The notes under the pieces were generated by a model that saw only the letters and a list, made by a program, of their open reading frames with translations, ran no database searches and had not been told where the DNA came from. This document shows positions 7,813-16,060 of a stretch of DNA of 57,505 bases, in pieces. The DNA comes from an uncultured Lachnobacterium sp. (GTDB lineage: Bacteria; Bacillota; Clostridia; Lachnospirales; Lachnospiraceae). The DNA is taken from assembly GCA_937889225.1 (NCBI GenBank), contig CALAST010000093.1, positions 1 through 57,505 of the forward strand. Direction: 5' to 3'. A program made the position numbers and the translations under genes. Every line of letters begins with the position of its first letter. Within the stretch, counting starts at the first letter, position 1.

Positions 7813-9579
7813 ATGGGAAAAGCAATAGGAATTGATTTGGGAACAACCAATAGTTGTGTGGCAGTTGTAGAAAACGGACAACCGGTTATTGTACCTAGTA
7901 GTACAGGGGCAAGAACAACACCGAGCGTAGTGGCCTTTACAAAGAATGGAGAAAGATTGATTGGTGAAGTTGCAAAGAGACAACTTGCAACAAATGGAGA
8001 ACGTACAATATGTTCCGTAAAACGCCAGATAGGAACGGATTGGGAAATTCTCATAGATGGCAAAACATATAAATCACAAACAATAAGTGCTATGGTATTA
8101 AAGCAATTAAAGAAAGATGCTGAGGAATTTACAGGAGATAGCGTAACAGATGCGATAATAACGGTTCCTGCATATTTTAGTGATGCACAAAGACAGGCAA
8201 CCAAAGATGCAGGAAAAATTGCCGGATTAAATGTGCTTCGTATTATTAATGAACCTACGAGTGCAGCTCTTTCTTATGGCTTAAACCATGGAGAATCACA
8301 AAAGGTCATGGTATATGATCTTGGAGGAGGAACTTTTGATGTATCCGTAATTGAAATTTCAGATGGAGTAATAGAGGTGTTAGCAACAGCCGGTGATAAT
8401 AATCTAGGTGGAGATGACTTTGATACACGCATTGTGGATTGGGCTGTTCGTGAGTTTAAAGCGATGCATAAAGTTGATTTGTCAAAAGATATTTCGGCAA
8501 TGTATAGAGTGCGGGAAGCTGCGGAAAAGGCAAAAAAGGAACTCTCAATAACAGAAAGCACGAATATCAATTTGCCATATTTGTCCCAAAGAAAGGGAGA
8601 GCCTTTGCATTTGGACATTGTGCTTACAAGAGCAAAATTTCAGGATTTAGTACGTGATTTGGTAGAAAGAACCGTAGGACCTGTACAAAATGCTTTACAT
8701 GATGCAGGAGTTACTCCGGGTGAGTTGGGAAAAGTCCTTTTAGTGGGTGGTTCAACACGAATTCCGCTTGTACAAGAAAAGGTAAAGTTATTAACAGGAA
8801 AAGAACCATCAAGAAATATAAATCCGGATGAATGTGTGGCAATGGGAGCAGCTATTCTGGGAAGTACATTATCAGGTAACGCAATAGTATCGAAAGATGC
8901 AGGTAAAGAATTATTATTATTAGATGTTACTCCTATGAGCCTTTCTATAGAGACAATGGGTGGTGTTGCTACAAGATTAATTGAAAGAAACAGCACGATA
9001 CCAACCAGATATACAAAAGTATTTACTACTGCAGCACCATATCAGAGCAATGTAGAAATTAAGGTGTTGCAAGGAGAACGACCAATGGCTAGGAATAATA
9101 AGCTGATTGGTAATTTTAAACTAAAGGGTATTCGTAAAGCACCTGCCGGAGTGCCACAGATAGAGGTTACATTTGATATTGATGCAAATGGCATTTTAAA
9201 GGTTTATGCAAAAGATTTAGATACAGGAAAAGAACAGTCGATTGTTATTACTGCTGATGATCGTATGTCAGATGCAGAAATTGAACAGGCTATGCGTGAT
9301 GCAAATGAATATGCAGGACAAGATTCTCTTAGGAGAGAAGTATTGGAATTGTCAAATGAAGCAAGTACATTACTTGCAAAAGTGCAGCAAGCTTTAAAAA
9401 ATGGAGGAAAAGAAATTGAAAAGGCAGAGAAGAAACAAATAAAGAAAGATAGTGCCGTTTTACAGAAATGCTTAACGAAGTTACGAGTTGATACTGTTAC
9501 ACAAGAACAAATTGGTAATCTTAAACAAGCGAAGACACAGTTAGAGAATAGCAGTTCACATATGCTTTCTGCATGGTAA
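7813..9579 (+). CDS. Hsp70 chaperone, DnaK-like paralogue
   Basis: This 588-residue Hsp70 has the ATPase domain (about 1-365) with IGIDLGTTNSCVAV, VPAYFSDAQRQATKDAG, NEPTSAALSYG and DLGGGTFDVS, and a substrate-binding beta domain (about 375-490). The C-terminal lid is about 20-50 residues shorter than in housekeeping DnaK and lacks the acidic tail. ATG 7813 is chosen over GTG 7804 because AAAGGTGAG precedes it. No grpE, dnaJ or hrcA is adjacent, and the promoter is of the TTTAG type rather than CIRCE, so this is probably a specialised second Hsp70 made on envelope stress. It must borrow J-protein partners or work alone. Confidence 0.93.
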   Translation: MGKAIGIDLGTTNSCVAVVENGQPVIVPSSTGARTTPSVVAFTKNGERLIGEVAKRQLATNGERTICSVKRQIGTDWEILIDGKTYKSQTISAMVLKQLKKDAEEFTGDSVTDAIITVPAYFSDAQRQATKDAGKIAGLNVLRIINEPTSAALSYGLNHGESQKVMVYDLGGGTFDVSVIEISDGVIEVLATAGDNNLGGDDFDTRIVDWAVREFKAMHKVDLSKDISAMYRVREAAEKAKKELSITESTNINLPYLSQRKGEPLHLDIVLTRAKFQDLVRDLVERTVGPVQNALHDAGVTPGELGKVLLVGGSTRIPLVQEKVKLLTGKEPSRNINPDECVAMGAAILGSTLSGNAIVSKDAGKELLLLDVTPMSLSIETMGGVATRLIERNSTIPTRYTKVFTTAAPYQSNVEIKVLQGERPMARNNKLIGNFKLKGIRKAPAGVPQIEVTFDIDANGILKVYAKDLDTGKEQSIVITADDRMSDAEIEQAMRDANEYAGQDSLRREVLELSNEASTLLAKVQQALKNGGKEIEKAEKKQIKKDSAVLQKCLTKLRVDTVTQEQIGNLKQAKTQLENSSSHMLSAW

Positions 9580-9680
9580 ATAAATATCAAAATAAAAGTG
9601 CATTTTTTTAATATATAAGACCGTATTTAGTTATTAAAAAAAGAGTAGTGTCTTAGATATTATTGAGGATAGTATAGGAA

Positions 9681-9953
9681 ATGGAAAATGTTGTGCTTGA
9701 TATTGTAAGAGATGCTATATATGTAATTATCAAAGTGTCTGCCCCACCATTATTGGTGTCATTAATTATAGGATTGGTTGTTAGTATTTTTCAAACAGTT
9801 ACTTCTATACAAGAGCAGACTCTTACATTTGTTCCTAAAATATTAGCAGTTTTTGTAACATTAATGTTATGTGGTTCTTGGATAATAGAAACATTAAAAG
9901 AATTTATGATCAGCTTGTGGGCGAATTTTAGTTACTATATAGATTTGCTTTAG
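9681..9953 (+). CDS. fliQ: FliQ-type flagellar export protein, outside any flagellar cluster
   Basis: The 90-residue protein has two membrane helices (about 17-40 and 50-72) and the conserved features of FliQ: APPLLVSLIIGLVVSIFQ, TSIQEQTLTFVPKI and a following hydrophobic helix. FliQ, with FliP and FliR, forms the export gate core of flagellar type III secretion. GAGGAT lies 10 bp before the ATG. No other flagellar gene is in the window; it lies between a dnaK paralogue and an ABC exporter, and may be co-transcribed with dnaK across a 101-bp gap. Whether this is the only fliQ of the genome cannot be seen. Confidence 0.88.
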   Translation: MENVVLDIVRDAIYVIIKVSAPPLLVSLIIGLVVSIFQTVTSIQEQTLTFVPKILAVFVTLMLCGSWIIETLKEFMISLWANFSYYIDLL

Positions 9954-9987
9954 AGTTTATTTTAAGTTTAGCAACTATTAGTACAAT
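9949..9987 (+). promoter_or_regulatory. TTTAG-repeat operator/promoter E, before the ABC exporter
   Basis: TTTAT (9956) and TTTAG (9967) are 11 bp apart with TTTAAG between; -10 TACAAT begins at 9982, 15 bp after the second half site. The site starts three bases after the fliQ stop codon. This is the weakest of the five by half-site sequence, but spacing is exact. Confidence 0.55.
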
Positions 9988-10017
9988 TCATACATAATAT
10001 GAAAGGAGCTTTATTAG

Positions 10018-11775
10018 ATGTTTAAATTATTCAGTAAACTAAGGAAAACGGACTGGTACTGTATGGGGATTGCAATTATATTCATTATTGCACAGGTGTG
10101 GCTTGACTTAAAAATGCCTGATTATATGTCAGAAATCACGGTATTGGTACAGACACCGGGGAGTGAAATGTCCGAGGTGCTTTTAGCAGGTGGAAAAATG
10201 TTGATATGTGCATTAGGAAGTCTGGTTGCTTCTGTTGCAGTTGCCATTATGGCATCAAGGATAGCAACGGATTTTGGTGCAGATATCAGAAAAATGATTT
10301 TTTCAAAAGTACAATCTTTTTCTATGGAAGAGATTGGAAAGTTTTCAACAGCCAGTTTGATTACTCGTTCCACAAATGATATACAGCAGGTACAAATGCT
10401 TATTGTAATGGGATTACAATCCATTATTAAAGCACCTATTACAGCTGCTTGGGCGATTACAAAGATTGCAGGAAAAAATACGGAATGGACAATTACTACA
10501 GCAATTGCAGTTGTGTTGTTGCTTTGCATTGTTATTGTCTGTGTCATGGTAGCATTACCTAAATTTAAGCAATTGCAGAAATTAACAGATGACATGAACA
10601 GAGTAACAAGAGAAAATCTTTCCGGAATTCGAGTAGTGCGTGCATATAATGCGGAAAAGTATCAAGAAGACAAGTTTGAGAATGTAAATAATAATTTAAC
10701 GAAGACAAACTTATTTACCAGCAGAACTATGGCGTTTATGATGCCTTCCATTCAAATGATAATGAATGGTTTGACATTGGCAATCTATTGGTTGGGTGCT
10801 GCAATGATTAATGAAGCACAGATGATGGATAAAATCGCTTTATTCTCAGATATGATTGTCTTTACCCAGTATGCAATGCAGGTTGTCATGGCTTTTATGT
10901 CTCTTGTTATGATTTTTATAATTTTGCCAAGAGCATCTGTATCAGCTAAGAGAATTGTGGAAGTATTGGATACGAAGCTTTCTATTGTAGATGGTGACTT
11001 AGAAACAGTAAAGACAAATGAAGTAGGAACTGTTGAATTTAAAAACGTTAGTTTTAAATATCCGGATGCAGATGGATATGTATTAGAAAATATTAGTTTT
11101 TCAGCAAAGAAAGGAGAAACGGTAGCATTTATTGGAGCGACAGGATGCGGAAAGAGTACCGTTATTAATATGATTCCTCGTTTTTATGATGCTACAGAGG
11201 GGGAAGTATTTGTAGATGGAATAAATGTAAAGAAGTATAAGCAAAAAACACTCCGAAACAAAATCGGATATGTTTCACAAAAAGCAATCCTATTTTCCGG
11301 TACTGTGTATAATAATATTGCATATGGCGATAACGGTACTAATAACAGAATAAAATCTGATGTAGTAGAAGCTGTTTATACTGCACAGGCTTCGGAATTT
11401 ATTGAAAGAATACCGGATGGATATGAATCACATGTTGCACAGGGGGGTTCTAATTTTTCAGGAGGACAGAAACAGAGAATGTCTATTGCAAGAGCAGTAT
11501 ACAGACGTCCGGAAATCTTTATTTTTGATGATTCTTTTTCAGCACTTGATTATAAAACAGATAAAATTTTGCGAGAGCGATTAGCAAAGGATTGTAAAGA
11601 AGCTACGAAACTGATTGTGGCACAGAGAATAGGAACTATTCGTGATGCAGACCAGATTATTGTACTAGAAGATGGAAAAATTGTAGGAAAAGGAAAGCAT
11701 CATGAACTCATGGAAAAATGTGAAACATATAGGCAGATTGCATATTCTCAGCTTTCAAAGGAGGAATTGGCATGA
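10018..11775 (+). CDS. ABC exporter subunit A (degenerate-site half)
   Basis: This 585-residue half transporter has a six-helix membrane domain (about 1-310) and a nucleotide-binding domain with Walker A GATGCGKS and signature FSGGQKQR. The Walker B region ends in DDSFSALD, where the catalytic Glu is replaced by Ser, and the switch His is replaced by Gln (VAQRIGT). This asymmetry is known from heterodimeric multidrug exporters such as BmrCD, LmrCD and TM287/288. AAAGGAG precedes the start. The next gene overlaps by ATGA and supplies the other half. Confidence 0.93.
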   Translation: MFKLFSKLRKTDWYCMGIAIIFIIAQVWLDLKMPDYMSEITVLVQTPGSEMSEVLLAGGKMLICALGSLVASVAVAIMASRIATDFGADIRKMIFSKVQSFSMEEIGKFSTASLITRSTNDIQQVQMLIVMGLQSIIKAPITAAWAITKIAGKNTEWTITTAIAVVLLLCIVIVCVMVALPKFKQLQKLTDDMNRVTRENLSGIRVVRAYNAEKYQEDKFENVNNNLTKTNLFTSRTMAFMMPSIQMIMNGLTLAIYWLGAAMINEAQMMDKIALFSDMIVFTQYAMQVVMAFMSLVMIFIILPRASVSAKRIVEVLDTKLSIVDGDLETVKTNEVGTVEFKNVSFKYPDADGYVLENISFSAKKGETVAFIGATGCGKSTVINMIPRFYDATEGEVFVDGINVKKYKQKTLRNKIGYVSQKAILFSGTVYNNIAYGDNGTNNRIKSDVVEAVYTAQASEFIERIPDGYESHVAQGGSNFSGGQKQRMSIARAVYRRPEIFIFDDSFSALDYKTDKILRERLAKDCKEATKLIVAQRIGTIRDADQIIVLEDGKIVGKGKHHELMEKCETYRQIAYSQLSKEELA

Positions 11776-13574
11776 TGGAAAATAGAAAAGAACCGGGTGG
11801 ACCAGGAATGGAAATGGCTCAGTCAAAGGACTTTGCAGGTACATGGAAAAAACTTCTTGTTTATTGTAAGCAATATTGGGCAGTAATGATGATTGCGATA
11901 ATTGGAGCAGGAATAGGAACTGTTCTCACACTCCTTGGACCGGATAAATTGTCAGATATGACAAAGGAAATTACAGAAGGTCTAATGACCGGAATTGATA
12001 TGGATGCAGTTGCTAAAATAGGTTTTACATTGGTAGCATTCTATGCAATCGGAGCAGTTCTGTCGTTTGTACAACAATTGATTATGGCAAATGTAACACA
12101 GGGAGTATCTAAGAAATTGAGAAGTGATATCTCCAAAAAAATTAATCGTCTTCCTATGTGGTATTATAACAGAACAACAACAGGAGATGTTCTTTCGAGG
12201 GTAACTAATGATGTAGATACAATTGCTCAGTCTTTGAATCAGAGTATCGGAACTTTAGTATCAGCAGTAACTTTATTTGTGGGATCTATTATTATGATGC
12301 TTAAGACAGATGTTACAATGACGATAGCAGCTATACTTTCTACCGTTATTGGTTTTGTATGTATGATGCTGATTATGGGACGTTCACAGAAATATTTCTT
12401 TCGTCAACAAAAATGCCTGGGATTATTGAATGGTCATATTGAAGAAACCTACACAGGGCATACTGTTATAAAAGCTTATAATGGAGAAGAAAAAACAGAA
12501 GCTGTTTTTGATGAAATGAATAACAATCTCAGAGATAGTGGTTTTAGGGCACAATGTCTTGCCGGTATGATGATGCCAATTATGGGATTTATTGGAAATT
12601 TTGGTTACGTAGTAGTATGTATCGTAGGTGCGGTTCTTACAATGAATGATAGAATTGGATTTGAAGTGATTGTGGCATTTATGATGTATGTCAGATATTT
12701 TACTCAACCATTATCACAGATAGCACAGGCAACTCAAGCATTGCAGTCAGCAGCGGCGGCTGGAGAAAGAGTCTTTGAGTTTTTAGAAGCAGAAGAAATG
12801 AAAGATGAAAGTACAAAGACGAAAACACTTACCAATGTAAATGGCAATGTAGAATTTAAAAATGTTAAGTTTGGATATGAAGGTACAGATAAAATTATCA
12901 TTCATAATTTTAATGCAAAAGCTAAGGCAGGACAGAAGATTGCCATTGTAGGTCCTACAGGAGCAGGAAAGACAACCATTGTGAATCTGCTTATGCGTTT
13001 TCATGAGTTAGTAGATGGAGAGATTTATATTGATGGAGTACCGATAAGCCAATTAAAGAGAGAATATGTTCATTCTCAGTTTTGCATGGTATTACAAGAT
13101 ACATGGTTATTTGAAGGAACAGTAAGAGAAAATTTAATTTATTGTGCAAAGAATGTGAGTGAAGAAAAAATGAAACAGGCTTGTAAGGCAGTAGGATTGG
13201 ACTATTTTATTCATTCTTTGCCTCATGGATATGATACGATATTAAATGATCAGGTGAGCTTGTCACAGGGACAGAAGCAACAGTTGACCATTGCCAGAGC
13301 AATGATAGCAGATAAGCCAATGCTTATTTTAGATGAAGCAACAAGTTCAGTAGATACAAGAACAGAATTAAAGATTCAGCAGGCAATGGATAAGTTGATG
13401 GAAAACAGAACATCCTTTGTCATAGCACATCGTTTATCAACCATAAAGGATGCCGATTTGATTTTAGTACTCAAAGATGGAGATGTAATTGAAAGTGGAA
13501 ATCATGAAGAATTATTAGAAAAAGGCGGTTTCTACAGCGAGCTGTATAACAGCCAGTTTGAACAGTCAGCGTAG
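11772..13574 (+). CDS. ABC exporter subunit B (catalytic half)
   Basis: The 600-residue partner of the preceding protein. It has a membrane domain (about 30-335) and a nucleotide-binding domain with Walker A GPTGAGKT, a normal Walker B LILDEATSSVD with the catalytic Glu and the switch His in AHRLST. Its signature is LSQGQKQQ instead of LSGGQ. Thus one of the two composite ATP sites of the heterodimer is catalytic and the other degenerate. The pair likely exports lipids, peptides or drugs across the membrane. Translation is coupled to the first subunit, and the two following genes lie close behind. Confidence 0.93.
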   Translation: MMENRKEPGGPGMEMAQSKDFAGTWKKLLVYCKQYWAVMMIAIIGAGIGTVLTLLGPDKLSDMTKEITEGLMTGIDMDAVAKIGFTLVAFYAIGAVLSFVQQLIMANVTQGVSKKLRSDISKKINRLPMWYYNRTTTGDVLSRVTNDVDTIAQSLNQSIGTLVSAVTLFVGSIIMMLKTDVTMTIAAILSTVIGFVCMMLIMGRSQKYFFRQQKCLGLLNGHIEETYTGHTVIKAYNGEEKTEAVFDEMNNNLRDSGFRAQCLAGMMMPIMGFIGNFGYVVVCIVGAVLTMNDRIGFEVIVAFMMYVRYFTQPLSQIAQATQALQSAAAAGERVFEFLEAEEMKDESTKTKTLTNVNGNVEFKNVKFGYEGTDKIIIHNFNAKAKAGQKIAIVGPTGAGKTTIVNLLMRFHELVDGEIYIDGVPISQLKREYVHSQFCMVLQDTWLFEGTVRENLIYCAKNVSEEKMKQACKAVGLDYFIHSLPHGYDTILNDQVSLSQGQKQQLTIARAMIADKPMLILDEATSSVDTRTELKIQQAMDKLMENRTSFVIAHRLSTIKDADLILVLKDGDVIESGNHEELLEKGGFYSELYNSQFEQSA

Positions 13575-13586
13575 GAGGATTTTAAA

Positions 13587-14186
13587 ATGAAATATCGTAA
13601 TATAGCAATAGAAAGAGAATATGGTTGTGGTGGCACGCAAATTGGTGAAACTGTGGCAAAGAAGCTTGGAATTGCTTGTTGTAGTAGAGAAATATATGAA
13701 AAGATTGCTAAGAATTTGGGAATTTCCATAAGTGAAGTAGAAAGACGAGAAGAAAATATGACGAATAGCTTTCTATATTCTATTGTGATGCTTGCTAGTG
13801 TACAAAATGGAAAAGAATCTGCTTTGTCATTAGAACAGAAAATTCATCTGTCTATGCAGGAGGAAATGAGTGCGATGGCAAATAGAGAAAAATGTGTGTT
13901 TATTGGACATTGTGCAATGGAGGCTTTGAAGGATAGAGAGGATGTATTAAAAGTTTTTATTCGTGCAGATGATAAATCCAAAAGGGACAGAATTATTAAG
14001 GAGTATGGAATTTCGCCCGAGTTGGTTGATAAGACAAGAGAGAAGTTTGATAGAAGAAGAAAAGATACATTTCAAGTATACACTTCAAAAAAATGGGATA
14101 ATCCGGATAATTATGATTTAATTCTTGATAGTGGAAAATTGGGGATCGAGAATTGTGTATCTATACTTGTAGGGTTATTGCAATAA
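13587..14186 (+). CDS. Cytidylate kinase-like family protein
   Basis: The 199-residue protein has an N-terminal P-loop-like segment in ITIEREYGCGGTQIGE form (here IEREYGCGGTQIG), CSREIYEKIAK and a middle GHCAMEAL, which fit the PF13189 cytidylate-kinase-like family common in Clostridia. It is not the essential Cmk. It starts 12 bp after the ABC exporter gene behind AGGAGG, so it is in the same operon. The substrate is unknown; nucleotide or other small-molecule phosphorylation is expected from the fold. Confidence 0.85.
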   Translation: MKYRNIAIEREYGCGGTQIGETVAKKLGIACCSREIYEKIAKNLGISISEVERREENMTNSFLYSIVMLASVQNGKESALSLEQKIHLSMQEEMSAMANREKCVFIGHCAMEALKDREDVLKVFIRADDKSKRDRIIKEYGISPELVDKTREKFDRRRKDTFQVYTSKKWDNPDNYDLILDSGKLGIENCVSILVGLLQ

Positions 14187-14237
14187 GTGAATGTATGAAT
14201 ATATTGAATGGATAACAATTAATATGGGAGGTTTGAA

Positions 14238-15002
14238 TTGTACATATTTCAAATGGCTTCACAAGTTATATCAACAGGTTTGGAAAGCGTATTGAAAAAA
14301 CAATTCAAGGAGAGAGAAATGTTTGAATTAACCAATGAAGATCGTATGTATCACCAAATGCTTATGGCGAATGTGGATGAAAATGCTTTGCAGTGGGCAC
14401 AGAAAAAGGGATTGGATGCACAACGTTTTATGACTTATTATAAATGTGCCATGCGGGAAATTGAAACAAAATTGTATGTGTTAGACGAGGAATTTTCTTT
14501 ACAACATGACAGAAATCCAATAAATAGCATTAAGACAAGATTAAAGTCAGTTCCTAGTATTATAGAAAAACTGCAAAGAAAAGAGATAGAAATTTCACTT
14601 CCGGCAATAGAGCAAAATTTAGATGATGTGGCAGGAATCAGAGTGGTTTGTTCCTTTGTTCAAGATGTATATACGATTGCTCAGGCATTACTGATGCAGG
14701 ATGATATTACCTTGATCGAAAGAAAAGACTATATAAAGCATCCGAAAGAAAACGGGTATAGAAGTTTGCATTTAATTGTAGAGGTTCCTATTTTTCTGGA
14801 AAAGGAAAAAAAGAATATAAGAGTAGAAGTTCAACTGAGGACAATTGCAATGGATTGTTGGGCGAGTTTAGAACATCAATTACGTTACAAGAAGAAACTT
14901 GAATTTACAACAGAAATGCAAAATGAGTTATTAGAATGTGCAAAATTAAGTGTTGAATTGGATTCTAGAATGGATGCATTAAAAAATGGGATTAACAAGT
15001 AA
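14238..15002 (+). CDS. Small alarmone synthetase, RelA/SpoT synthetase domain
   Basis: The 254-residue protein has only the (p)ppGpp synthetase domain: DDVAGIRVVCSF, then the substrate-binding KENGYRSLHL and VEVQLRTIAMDCWASLEHQLRYKK. No HD hydrolase, TGS or ACT domain is present, so it makes but does not degrade alarmone, like YjbM/RelQ and YwaC/RelP. The start is TTG 14238 with GGGAGG 6 bp before it; ATG 14253 is an alternative. It closes the ABC exporter operon, so alarmone synthesis may rise with envelope stress, as known for ywaC in Bacillus; this is inference. Confidence 0.9.
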   Translation: MYIFQMASQVISTGLESVLKKQFKEREMFELTNEDRMYHQMLMANVDENALQWAQKKGLDAQRFMTYYKCAMREIETKLYVLDEEFSLQHDRNPINSIKTRLKSVPSIIEKLQRKEIEISLPAIEQNLDDVAGIRVVCSFVQDVYTIAQALLMQDDITLIERKDYIKHPKENGYRSLHLIVEVPIFLEKEKKNIRVEVQLRTIAMDCWASLEHQLRYKKKLEFTTEMQNELLECAKLSVELDSRMDALKNGINK

Positions 15003-15048
15003 AAAGGTCAGGTGGAGCAAAGAACCATCTAACAAAAATGGTCGAAGG

Positions 15049-15086
15049 ATATGTGCACCTACGTTAAGTAGGTGCGCATATTTTTT
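15049..15086 (+). terminator. Terminator after the alarmone synthetase, overlapping the sigG 3' end
   Basis: A 14-bp stem (15049-15062 with 15068-15081, one G-U) with a 5-nt loop is followed by five or more T on the plus strand. Its right arm and T run fall within the last codons of sigG on the minus strand. Confidence 0.8.
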
Positions 15087-15835
15087 AATGCATTTTTTTC
15101 TAATCGTGAAACTTGTGCTTGAGAAATATGAATCTCCTCAGCAACTTCAATTTGTGTTTTTCCTTCAAAAAAACGCAGTTTAATAATTTGCTCATCCCTG
15201 TCATTTAGCTGTTTCATAGCAGTAGAAATGGATAAATCTTCAATCCAGTTTTCTTCTTTATTATGTTTATCAGAAATTTGGTCCATAACATAGAGTGTAT
15301 CTCCGCTATCTGTATAAACCGGGTCATATAGGCTAAGCGGTGTCTGAATGGCATCCAAAGCATAGACAATTTCTTCAGTTGACATTTCACATTCCGCAGC
15401 AATTTCATCTAAGGTGGGCTCGTGTGTGGAAGTGCGGGAGAGTTGTTCTTTTGCTTGGATAGCTTTATAGGCGGTATCGCGTAGGGAACGTGGAATACGG
15501 TAAGAACTGTTATCACGCAGATAACGGCGAATTTCGCCGATAATCATCGGCACAGCATAAGTCGAAAACTTCACTCCAATTGTTGGGTCGAAATTATCCA
15601 CCGATTTCATCAATCCGATACAGCCAATCTGAAATAAATCATCTAAATTTTCATTATGATTAGAAAAGCGGCGAATGACCGATAATACTAATCGAAGATT
15701 CCCTTGAATATACGTTTCTCGTGCTTCTTTATCACCTGCTTTTATACGTTTAAATAATTCTTCTTTTTCTTCTTCTTTTAGGATAGGTAGTTTGGCGGTA
15801 TTTACACCGCAAATATCTACTTTATATGTGCCCAT
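15059..15835 (-). CDS. sigG: RNA polymerase sigma factor, forespore sigma-G
   Basis: The 258-residue sigma-70 family protein begins with the sigma-G signature KVDICGVNTAKLPILK, followed by region 2 (LVLSVIRRFSN, DLFQIGCIGLMKSVDNFDP, KFSTYAVPMIIGEIRRYLRD) and region 4 with the C-terminal helix-turn-helix (TQIEVAEEIHISQAQVSRLEK). Sigma-G drives late forespore genes. AGGAGG lies 8 bp before the start. A sigma-F-like promoter precedes it. It is not next to spoIIG genes here, being alone between the alarmone synthetase operon and a phosphoribosyltransferase-like gene. Confidence 0.95.
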   Translation of the reverse strand: MGTYKVDICGVNTAKLPILKEEEKEELFKRIKAGDKEARETYIQGNLRLVLSVIRRFSNHNENLDDLFQIGCIGLMKSVDNFDPTIGVKFSTYAVPMIIGEIRRYLRDNSSYRIPRSLRDTAYKAIQAKEQLSRTSTHEPTLDEIAAECEMSTEEIVYALDAIQTPLSLYDPVYTDSGDTLYVMDQISDKHNKEENWIEDLSISTAMKQLNDRDEQIIKLRFFEGKTQIEVAEEIHISQAQVSRLEKNALKNMRTYLT

Positions 15836-15865
15836 AGAAGCCTCCTGTAAGATGTTTTCTTACAA

Positions 15866-15895
15866 AAGTGTTTGCAATATGGAAAAAATTTATTC
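15866..15895 (-). promoter_or_regulatory. Candidate sigma-F-type promoter of sigG
   Basis: On the minus strand GAATA (15895-15891) is followed after 15 bp by GCAAACACTT (15875-15866), matching the sigma-F/G consensus (GHATR, N15, GGnnAnAnTn) except for the second G of the -10. sigG is known to be transcribed by sigma-F in Bacillus. One mismatch leaves doubt. Confidence 0.45.
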
Positions 15896-16060
15896 GAATG
15901 GGAAGAGTTTATTTGAGAGTTAAATTTTGGAAAATAAAATATAAACTTGTTACTTGGCTTACCCATTTCAAGTAAATAAATATTGCATTCAATTGCATAA
16001 TATTTTACAATATATCTATATAATTGTCGTACAATTTCGGCAACAGAGGGGGAATTTACT

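Noticed and set aside
9580..9680. Sixth TTTAG operator before fliQ
   Set aside because: TTTAG-like words occur near 9626 and 9652 but without the 11-bp and 15-bp spacing.
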